Assembly: GCA_029379385.1 (NCBI GenBank)
Contig: CM055617.1
Coordinates: forward strand, 12,929,532 to 12,993,531
From: Quillaja saponaria
Taxonomy: Eukaryota; Streptophyta; Magnoliopsida; Fabales; Quillajaceae
Direction of reading: 5' to 3'
Length of the DNA: 64,000 nt
Below the pieces are notes generated by a model that worked only from the letters and a program-made list of their open reading frames with translations, was not told where the DNA came from and did no database searches. Of the stretch, positions 55,212-64,000 are shown piece after piece. The position numbers and the translations under genes were made by a program. Each line of letters begins with the position of its first letter. Position 1 is the first letter of the stretch.

Positions 55212-56875
55212 TGTCACGACTCTATTTAAGAAGTCGTGACTGACATGACAACTAAGGTAGATCAAGGTCCACCATAACTCTCACAAACTAACAATACAAT
55301 CTCTATTCTTAGTTTATCTTAAATATTTGAATTTGTATTGTCAAGAGATTCATTTATTATACTTGCATTTGATTATAGAACTATTATTTCACTTAGCTCA
55401 TTTTATTTTCAAAGTTACTCATTACTAAATTGGTTTACTATAACATTAATCTTACTTTGCATTATATTACATTTTAATTAGCAAATCATAATTGAGTTTC
55501 TTATTAGACAACTCTTTTCATTAAATAATCAAACTATTATTTACCAATGTGAAGCTTACTATTAATATTCATTCAAGGTCCACCAAGTTATACATAAGCT
55601 TACAAATTCACAAGTCTTTTTCTTTTTATACAACCTGAAACCTTCAGTCAATGTCTAATTTCTTTAACTTATCTATTACAAATATACAAAGAAGCTACAA
55701 GCTTTACATAATCACAATTACACTTTTCTCAATTATAGAAAACTATCCAATAAATCGTGCATTGTCAAACTTACTCCTTGCTACCACTAAATTACTCAAT
55801 TTCTGAAAATCATTTAAACACACAAGAATGAGATACATATCTCGATAGGCATGGATGCAATGCATTATATCAATATGAATGCACTTTGCAGCCATAATAA
55901 GAACAAAATATAATTAAGTCCATCTATACCTTTCAGAGAATTTCAACGTTTATAAATTATTTACAACACATCAAATCCCACAAGCCACATATCTCAATAA
56001 TCTTATATATAATATATATCACCAATTCATATATAAGCAACCAACAACTCACTTAGAATTAGAGAAATATACCAAAACATGCATAACATCTTATAAGCAA
56101 TAAACATGGAAAATCTTACCTACACTAACTCCACACTAAATAACATATAAATATCCAATGAAGACCAAGCAAAGTGCAAACATCACCCTTAGGAAGTTAG
56201 CTATAACTTTCATTCAGCCGCCTTCCTAAATTGTAGATCCAATTAACCTAAAACCAGACATTTTCCAAACATATGCTAAATAAAGGAAAGATAGTTTAGC
56301 CTTTGTTTGCAAGCTAAACCATCCCTCAAGACCTTCAAACCAGTTCAGAATAAGCACAAATAATTTTTTTTTTTAGTCTCTTCTACATTTCATCTTAGGT
56401 CTCAACCTTTATTTTGTTCAGTAAAACACCTAAAAGCAAGATACACACAACTGGTGCATATGCAGAACCCAGAATTTCAACAGTAGCTTCTAAGAGTTCT
56501 TGATTACACTATGCATGCTACTAGACCTTGGCCAACTGTAGAAAACAAAATGTCACATGGACTGACTAGCACACATGCTGTCTAATATAACCAAGAAGCT
56601 ATTCAACAAATCTAGTTCTTTCCAACTCAGAATCAGTTTGAGATATGCTCTAGATTTATTGTTAAGAACCTAAGCTACAATTTTGATTCAGTACTTGACT
56701 AAAAACAAAACCACTCAAGCCCTCTCAAATTCTCACTTCCCTTTTCAGCTATGCGATAAGGCAAAGAGTTGAAAGCTCTGGATTATTCTCTCCATCTTTC
56801 TCGCTCTAGAGTAAATGAATGAAGAGTGACAATCTCGCCTGATTTTTCTGAGTGTATATTCGTCCCTTAGTGACA
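55212..56875. mobile_element. Putative solo LTR, different family (1.66 kb)
   Basis: It starts TGTCACGACTC and ends TCCCTTAGTGACA, giving inverted TGTCAC/GTGACA ends. No coding inside. A G+C-richer part with CATTCAGCCGCC lies near 56210. The flanks ATTAT and ATTGC share only three of five bases, so the boundaries are tentative. Confidence 0.4.
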
Positions 56876-57127
56876 ATTGCATAGCTATAGATAATTAGGA
56901 AGAGACATCAATCATAAGTTGACAAAAAGTCTTCCACTAATAAAAGTGAGAATTATTACTATGCAATTTCAATCCCTTTTTTTGTTATCAATTAAACTTT
57001 TGAGGGTAATTAATTTTTTTTATTCACTTAATTACTTACCAAAATACGTCTTATTATTGCATTATATTACGAAATACCCAAACTCAAACCCCAACAATAT
57101 ATTTATGGTAATTTATCACAAATTAAA

Positions 57128-57600
57128 CACTACAGGATTACCACATCTACGTTTGTCACAAAACAAACTCAGAAAATGCAATGCAAATATTAACTATTGG
57201 AGTCTACAAATTGATTATCGGTGTGCAAAAAAATAAGACAAACACTGATAGTTCAAAATAAAATAAAATTTTAGAGAAAGATACTTATCATGCAGACACA
57301 AAAAATGATGCATTTTGGCACATATTTCTCGATTGTATCTGCGTCTGCCGTTTTCAATCAACATATGTCGTTGCAGATGCTACTATCTTGTATTGCCACC
57401 ATTTTTAGCTAAATTTATTAGTATATGCTTGTTACTTATTTGTGTTTGCCAACGTGCAAACACAACTATCTTGAATTGACATCATTTTCAGTCAAACTTA
57501 TTCGCGTCTGCATTTATGTTAGCTTCATTTAAAAAAAAATATATATTCTTATCTAGGTCTGCCACGCAGAAGCTCTTCCTAATTTAAATATTAGATCTCG
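57128..57600. mobile_element. CACTA-like terminus with subterminal repeats
   Basis: CACTACAGGATTACCACATC at 57128 resembles CACTA element ends. Two tandem units of about 85 bp follow (around 57375-57450 and 57455-57525: ACTATCTTGTATTGCCACCA versus ACTATCTTGAATTGACATCA), and GTCTGCC motifs recur. The opposite terminus was not found in the window, so this is a partial element or a chance match. Confidence 0.35.
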
Positions 57601-58271
57601 ATTTCTTTCTATCCTTCCTCTTCTTTCCTCCATTGCTGACTAGTTGCAGCTCCCTGCCATCATCCGAGCCTCACTGCCGTCCTACCACACTTCATAGCTG
57701 TCAGGTTAGTCCTCGCTGCCGTCAAATCTAAGGGAGCCACCACCTGTAGGTGTGGAATATATGTTTATGTATTGTTAGCTAGCTAAATCTCAAACTTTCT
57801 TGTTTTAGTATAAAATATTATTTACTCACACAATGATAAATTCATGTATTATTATGTATAGATTAGTATGAGAGATAGGGTAGTGATATTGTACTATTAT
57901 GAGATTTAGGTAAGAGATGAAGTCATGGTGTAGAAGGGGAGCCTAATACTTAGGGTTGGAAAATTAAGTAAAAACATAATTAGTGCCTAGTTTGTCCAAA
58001 CTCTTGTTAATTAACTTTATCATTTCTTAAGTGAGAAACATTTTCTTACATAAATCCTAATGAGTTGAAGTCTAATAAAATATCCAAATACCTTAAAACC
58101 CTGAAATATTTTTATCCATGCCTTAAAACCTTGAACATATTAGTTGAAGTCCAATAAAAGATCCAAATACCTAATTAGGTAAAGTACAAATAATAACAAC
58201 TTAATTCTAATAATGAGTTTAAGTCCAATAAAAAATTCAAATGCCTTAAAATCTTGAAAATATTTTTATCT
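57601..58271. other. No recognised gene; short internal duplications
   Basis: Phrases such as AGTCCAATAAAA and CCTTAAAACC(C/T)TGAA recur three times between 58070 and 58260, an old local duplication. No coding. Confidence 0.45.
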
Positions 58272-58342
58272 AACTACATTTGTAGTATTTACTCAATTGC
58301 ATTAGCCATGGGGTTAATGCAAGTGAGTAAATGCTATAAATG
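58272..58342. repeat. 32-bp-arm inverted repeat (hairpin)
   Basis: ACATTTGTAGTATTTACTCA plus ATTGCATTAGCC pairs with GGTTAATGCAAG plus TGAGTAAATGCTATAAATGT across a 4-base loop (ATGG), with about four mismatches. It looks like a fold-back MITE core; a small-RNA precursor is conceivable but unsupported. Confidence 0.7.
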
Positions 58343-58612
58343 TGATTGTAGGTTACACGATTCATGATTGCCCCTCCAAGTTTTCTAATAAAAAAATTCA
58401 AATTAAAAATTCCTTAGTACCTATAGATTCATTCCTTTTGTAGTTATGATGAAAGCATCATACGAAAAATCAAAAGTCAAGGGAACAGTTTTAGGGATAG
58501 CACTATATATAGTTGCCCCACTGACTAAGTAATCCTTCAATTTCTCTTATTCTATTTAACTTTCACAACTTTGTATACTAATATATATTTGTTCATTATC
58601 TTAATTCATAAT

Positions 58613-58614
<2 letters not shown>

Positions 58615-58664
<50 letters not shown>
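58615..58664. repeat. Compound (AT)n(GT)n microsatellite
   Basis: About 16 AT units pass directly into about 9 GT units. Confidence 0.95.
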
Positions 58665-59319
58665 AATTGCTAATGCATGGATTGCGTATCATATTCCCTC
58701 AAAAACCCATTTGAGAATTATTTTAAATGAACTAATATATGTTTTTCTGACGTGAAGAACATATATTAATTTTCAAAACGATTTTTAAACTGTCCAAGTT
58801 AACATGACAGTTTAGGAAAATGAACATTCCATTTATTACGGTGATATACTTAACATTTTGTCTTTTTGGTTGAAATTTCGATTGTGTTTCTCTATGTTCT
58901 CCTGGTACAGACATAAACATAGCTATATTGGCTTGTCTATGTCGTGTGCTTAGCAAACCAAAGAAAAATACTATCCGAATTTCACCAAGTAGAGATAAAA
59001 ATATTAAGCATATCAGTGGAATGAGAGTGTAGTTTTTCTAAATGGGATAGCACTAACCCTTACATTGGCATTAAAGGTGGTAGGAGAGTATATACTAATA
59101 ATTGGTTCCTTCATTTTAACTAAGACAATCTATTTGTCGCATATTTGTTGTACTAAAATAATAGAGTTGAAGTGGCAGAGACAATGTCTGTTGATAGAAG
59201 TTGGATGTACTATCGTGTGGTGGATCATGCCATGTTAGATGAATTCAGGAACCTTTTCTTTTCCAGTACAAGTTATGCATTTGATGTAAAAATTTGGTGT
59301 CCTTGAATAAGACTTGTAG

Positions 59320-59950
59320 GCAAAAACAGAATGACATTTAGATCAATTGTTATGATATTAGGCCAATGTTACAATTTTAAGGCAAAAGCTTCATAACTTT
59401 GGGTTCGTTTATATTGCTTATCATTTGAGTAACTTCGTTCCTCTCCTGACATACTAGACCTGATCAATTGCCCATCCTACCTCATCTACATTCTTAACAG
59501 CCCATATTTGTCTCAATAGAGTCTTTCAATTAGGGCAAAATGGTCAAATATAAGTTTGTTTTGGATTTCGAGAGTACCAGCATAATTGGGGGAATGAATA
59601 AAACCTGTATGAAAAAATGGAATTCTATTTGAATAAACAATTATGATATTAGGCCAATGTTATAGTTTAAAGGTAAAATCTTTATAACTTTGCGTTTGGG
59701 AGAAAAACGATTAAATACAAGTCCTTTTCGAATTCGTGAGTACCACCATGACCAAGGAATGAATAAGACCTTTACGAAAAAATGGAATGCCATTTGGATC
59801 AACGGCGAGGCCAATTTTACAATTTCAAGACAAAAGATTTGTAACTTTGGTTTCGAGGGCAAAACGGTCAAATATAAGTCTATTTCGGATTTCAGGAGTG
59901 TCAGAATGACTATAAATGTTGTTACTTCTTCCCATGAACTCATCATGTAA
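59320..59950. repeat. Imperfect ~160-bp tandem repeat, about four copies
   Basis: TTATGATATTAGGCCAATGT occurs at 59349 and 59641, with a diverged GCGAGGCCAATTTTACAATT at 59805. GCAAAATGGTCAAATATAAG occurs at about 59535 with variants at 59700 and 59860. Spacing between equivalent phrases is about 160 bp. It generates spurious frames on both strands. It could be the internal repeat of an LTR or a small satellite-like array. Confidence 0.7.
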
Positions 59951-61874
59951 TTGTGGGGAAATTTTTATTTCACATGAAATTGCAATAGCTCTGTTTATGT
60001 TATTTGTGCATTCCATGAAGTTGTTTATATCCTATTTTTGTTTTCAAATTTCTATTTTTGGCCATATTCAGTTCCATATTTAGTAATTATAGGTTATGTT
60101 TATCAAGGCTCAGTTGTTGTTGGTTCATAATCAAGTTTTTGAGGTTGCTAAAATATTTGGTCTTTTTGGCAGGTTGAGCAAGTATTAGGGTCAGAATTTG
60201 TTGGATACAAGGTGCATTGCTGCCATCAATTTTTTCAGAATTGAGTCTGTGTGCAACACATTCTATTTGTTTGATTAAATGCTTGTTAGAGTTTCTCCCC
60301 TTTTATCTTAACATATTCTGCCAGTTGGTCATTTTATTGGACAACATAAATACTTTCTTGAAATTACTTTTAATAATACCTTACATATTAGGGATTCCTT
60401 TTATTGCTTCTATTTTAATTTCTTCCTTTTGATTTTTAGTCATCAATAGTTTGAGTTAAAAAAAAGAAAATGAAAAAAGATATATGCAAAAGAAGTGAAA
60501 ATGAGATGAACATTTATAAGAGGTAATTGTTTTAGTACTAGTCTTTATTTACTATTTTTCACACCATTACTTTATTTTAATTTTACCTTCGAAATATCAT
60601 ATAAATGTTTATAATTATAATCTTTGTCATTTGAGTTAAAAGTGGAAGATAAATTCAAGAGGAGAATTCTAAGAAAGAAATGTTATTGCAAAAATCCATA
60701 TGTCCAGAATTCATTTGGTTAGCTGCGAGAATAAATGAGGCTTCTGGTGCAATTTGTAAATTGTTACTCAATTTTAGTCATAAATCAATTAGATTGTGTG
60801 AGTTAAAATTAGTTTTTCTAATTGTTTAAGTTAATCTGTTAATATAGACTGACTTTTCCTTTTTATTTATTTATTAAATTTAACTTTCTATTTGTACATT
60901 GAATTTTCTTTTCTATTCTCCTTAGAGGTGTTGGTGAATTTTTAGGGGTTTGCATATTTTTCGTCTTCTGTTGGGAATGAAAATAGGCAGGAGAATCAGG
61001 AAATGATTGGAATTGTCAATCTGACTATTGTGCTTCTGGTTGGTATTTTTGCTATCACCAAGCTGCTCATAATTGACAGGGAGTTGTGGTATGTGAGCTG
61101 AAGACTCTACCTGCAATTAAGTTTACTCCATCTCTTTTCTTTTAGTTGTGTTTTGTAAATGTATTTCGAATTTTTTGATGAATGATTATAGCGTTTTGTA
61201 GTATTTTTTTTAGCATATATATAGGTCTACATGACCTGCAATTGATTGCACTCCACATCTAGGATTTTATATTTGTTTTTCATAAATTTAGAACTATTTT
61301 CTTTTCAAGTAGGGCTAGAGAAGATTAATTCTAAGATAATTCTTTTCACTCAAAATCAAATGAAGGTTTTTCTTACTTAGTACTGGACCTACATGAATAT
61401 TGTCATATACATATATAATGAAATTTAATTTAAAGATTCACATATAGCTTCAAAATGACTGAATTGTTTGACATTTGAAGGATTAGTTGATGCCCTTCTT
61501 TTGTTTTACTTTCTTTCCATTTGGTTTTCTAAGTTTTTCCAAAACATTGGTTCTGGAGCTGTAACACTTCATTGATATATAAGCACAATTTAATTTTTCA
61601 TTCATCATCTGTAAATGTTTTATTTTCAGAGGTTAAGCTGACTAGAGTCTTTTTTTTTCCCACTTAATAGTTCTACTTTTTCCTTCCAAATGCAGATAAA
61701 GATGATAAAAGTAATTGTCACAGTTGCAAGTTTCAATGTTCATTGCAAAGTAGTTGATTACTTAATTTTGTTAGGAATAGGTAGAGTTAAATCTCTATAA
61801 TTGCTTGAGATAAACTGTTAATACAGATTACAGAGTAATTTTATTATTCCTTCATATTTTTTTATTTTTTTATC
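59951..61874. other. No secure gene; one exon-like segment at 60940-61100
   Basis: The plus strand at about 60945-61100 reads FSSSVGNENRQENQEMIGIV, then NLTIVLLVGIFAITKLLIID and RELWYVS before a stop. The hydrophobic run would make a transmembrane helix. It has no start codon and no recognised family. It may be a decayed exon or chance. Confidence 0.25.
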
Positions 61875-62106
61875 CCATTGCTTTCTCTTCATCATGTCTT
61901 ACTTTCAGCATCTTAATCATTCAAACAGATGTTGGCACTATTATACTAAAGGAAAACTACGAACACCCCAACTTGGGAGAGGAAGTTTATGGAAGTTGGG
62001 ATATAGATGATTGGTGTGTCATTGATTTTGAAGTCGAGAATTCTTTAGGTAGTAAAGCATAGGGCCTTTATCATTTTTTATGAAAGATATCTAAGGAAAT
62101 AAAAAA
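61875..62106. repeat. Cluster repeat A (duplicated segment, copy 2)
   Basis: Near-identical to 43390-43622: TGCTTTCTCTTCATCATGTC, CATCTTAATCATTCAAACAG, AGCATAGGGCCTTTATCATT. Confidence 0.75.
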
Positions 62107-62991
62107 TAGGCTTAGAAATGAGCCAAGTAGAATAGAGTATTTGGATACTCGAGCTCGGCTCGAATCAAAAAAATCAAATTTGAATTCAAGCTTGAGCTCA
62201 AAAACGAGCCTCGTTTCAAACTCGAGCTCGGCTTGAGCTTAATACTAGAGTACTTGAGTTCGGCTTGACTACTCGGTGAGAATTGTAAAAAACCTGTAAA
62301 TATTATAAATATATATATTAAGTCACAAATTTTTTCCATCAAAATTTAAATTCATAGCAAATCACACATACCAAATTCATAATCCAAAACACATATAAAA
62401 ATATCTTAATCTTACCATTCAAACTACAAAAAATAAAAATAAATAAACTTGATAAAATTTAGCAATTTTAGTACAAGAACTAGTAGTAGGTGAGATGTGA
62501 CTTGTGTGAGAAAGATGATAAGAATCGAGGGGGAATAAGAGGAAAAATTTACAATGATAAAAGAATCTATGAGTTACAAGCTTAGAACTCCGTTTTTTGA
62601 TAATAAACTTAGTCTCATAGAGTGAAATTGAAAGAGGAGGTCATGAGGTTAAGGTGAGAAAAGATAATGAAAGAATTCAGAAGCCTGTGGAGAATTTTAG
62701 GATTTAAAATGGTCAAGCATTTTGTTTTAGTTTTTTTTTTTAAATATATAATTATTTATAATTTAATATCTTTATATATAAAATTATTTTTTCTAAAATT
62801 AATAAAAATTAATCGAGCTACTTATTGAGCTTTCAAGCAGAGTACCTATATTTTGAAACTCGCTCGAATTGTTAAACGAGCTTAAAACTAAATTCGAATC
62901 GGCTCATTTTGATTCAAATCGAGTACGAACTGAGTATTTCTCTAACTGAATCTGAGTTGATCTTTGAACAACTCTACTTGTTTCTAGCCTT
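62107..62991. mobile_element. hAT-like non-autonomous element, copy 2 (~885 bp)
   Basis: Same element as 43623-44484 and at the same position within repeat A-B. The left end is TAGGCTTAGAAATGAGC; the right end inverted is AAGGCTAGAAACAAGTAGAG. It keeps about 25 bp near 62225-62250 (GAGCTCGGCTTGAGC) that copy 1 lacks. Confidence 0.65.
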
Positions 62992-63400
62992 AATAAAGAG
63001 TGTAAGCATTTTGGAAATCAGCTTTTGCTTTTGCAGAGTGAGAGAGAGAGAGTTCAATTTATTAAAAATGGAGTGTTCTATACGTGTGTGTGTGTCTTCT
63101 TTTTTTACTAGAATAAGTGTGTTTTATTGGTACTGAAACTACAAAGAGCTCAAATAGGAGGGGTATGTTACAGATAAGAATTTGGTATATAGATGGTCAG
63201 CAAGGGGTGTGTCATTGCTTTCGAAGTCATGGATTGTTTAAGTAGTAACACACATTTTCTTCAATTCACAAACAAAGAGTTCAATTTATTAAATTGAGAG
63301 TTACATTTTATTTTTATTTTTTGCTAGAATTGGGTGTTCTATGTTAATAGTTTAAGAAAAAAAGGAAACCAGAAAGCCTAGTACAATTACCTGCACATAA
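62992..63400. repeat. Cluster repeat B (duplicated segment, copy 2)
   Basis: GAGTGTAAGCATTTTGG through GCCTAGTACAATTACCTGCA, matching 44485-44888. Confidence 0.7.
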
Positions 63401-63610
63401 AATGATGGCAATGGATGAAGCTTCTGGAGTTGCAGATCATGTAATGATTTTGTGGGCAACACAAATTACCGAATGTGAACAATCCTTGGTCAAACTTCCA
63501 CTTGCTTTTTATCAATAATTTCTTCAAGCAAAGGACCTCCTTCTATGGTAAGTTTGATTAAAGAAGCAGGCAATGTTTCTTTCGTTAATGACTCCAATCT
63601 ACAGAGTTAA
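63401..63610 (-). pseudogene. CNL LRR-tail relic (copy at 63.5 kb)
   Basis: Minus strand matches the copy at 44889-45100: ETLPASLIKLTIEGGPLLEE and then shifted frames. The last part of a CNL C-terminus only. Confidence 0.6.
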
Positions 63611-63639
63611 GGTTTTGAATCCACTTGTCTAATTCTTTC

Positions 63640-63925
63640 CTGCTACTAATCTTTTGATGAATTGTAAAGTTGGATCCCTCGTGCCATCAAGATCCCAGAC
63701 TTATGGGAAAGGCCTATAAATTAACTGGACAGTGAAGATATGGACGAGTTGTTTATAGGAGGGTTTCAGGCAATGAGGATGAATTACTATCCACCATGCA
63801 TTTCTCCAACCTGCAGAGCTTGTCATAGGCCTCAACCCCACTCTGACACTGTTGGACTCACCATCCTTCTCCAACTCCATGAATATCAATGATGGAATAG
63901 GGTTCCTGTTAAACCTACTGTATTA
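63640..63925 (+). pseudogene. 2OGD catalytic-region relic 6
   Basis: Plus strand: GFQAMRMNYYPPC (63760-63800), then HSDTVGLTILLQL in another frame (63838-63880), the HxD iron motif region of a 2OGD. A break follows and similarity ends near 63920. Same chimeric junction as the copy at 45130-45450. Confidence 0.65.
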
Positions 63926-64000
63926 ATTAATGAATGGATAAATATAAATTTTTATTAAAAATTGAGATTGTATTATTATTTAAAATTTTTTAAAACAAAA
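63926..64000. other. AT-rich end of window
   Basis: Nothing recognised. Confidence 0.5.

Noticed and set aside
59641..59946. Overlapping frames on both strands at 59641-60016
   Set aside because: Created by the ~160-bp tandem repeat; both strands open, no family resemblance.
60217..60432. Plus-strand 71-codon hydrophobic frame
   Set aside because: T-rich DNA gives leucine/isoleucine/phenylalanine runs by chance; no motif and no codon bias.
63701..63889. Minus-strand frame near the window end
   Set aside because: Antisense of the 2OGD core fragment that reads correctly on the plus strand.

Overview
The window is nuclear DNA from a flowering plant, almost certainly a eudicot. It is AT-rich and full of transposable elements. 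Its only well-preserved coding sequence is a coiled-coil NB-ARC (CNL, RPP13-like) disease-resistance gene. Eudicot-type 2-oxoglutarate/Fe(II) dioxygenase (2OGD, SRG1-like) exons recur through the middle. I cannot name the species. No rRNA, tRNA gene, CRISPR array or bacterial-style operon is present.

Layout. 1-9 kb: a decayed Myb/SANT-like transposon gene, the first copy of a 3-3.7 kb TG...CA element (called 'alpha' here) that carries a captured gene fragment, a fold-back MITE and two Helitron-like elements. 9-20.7 kb: an L1-type LINE on the minus strand (ORF1, endonuclease, RT, RNase H), split by alpha copy 2, cut at its 5' side by a Copia-type solo LTR, which abuts a truncated alpha copy 3. 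20.7-23.3 kb: no recognised gene. 23.3-46.7 kb: a degenerate cluster in which 2OGD pieces (plus strand) and CNL pieces (minus strand) are interleaved and repeated many times. The main CNL gene lies at 31.2-35.0 kb, with an intact CC-NB-ARC frame but an LRR part broken by about eight frameshifts. A TRIM, a tRNA-derived SINE and a hAT-like element sit inside this cluster. 48.2-50.4 kb: a second LINE fragment interrupted by a Harbinger/Tourist-like element. 51.0-54.3 kb: alpha copy 4. 55.2-56.9 kb: another putative solo LTR. 57-61.9 kb: a CACTA-like terminus, a fold-back hairpin and a ~160-bp tandem repeat. 61.9-63.9 kb: a second copy of the 43.4-45.4 kb segment, including the hAT insertion at the same place.

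How it works together: the probable ancestral unit was one 2OGD gene facing one CNL gene. Repeated unequal exchange left promoter and exon pieces of the former and 3' ends of the latter. Only the CNL N-terminal/NB-ARC frame looks potentially translatable. I see no convincing new biological system. The most interesting items are the alpha element family, the insertion-biased frameshifts confined to the CNL LRR region, a CNL relic whose CC is joined directly to its LRR tail, and the 2-kb segmental duplication with shared hAT insertion. All family assignments come from reading motifs by eye; no database search was done.
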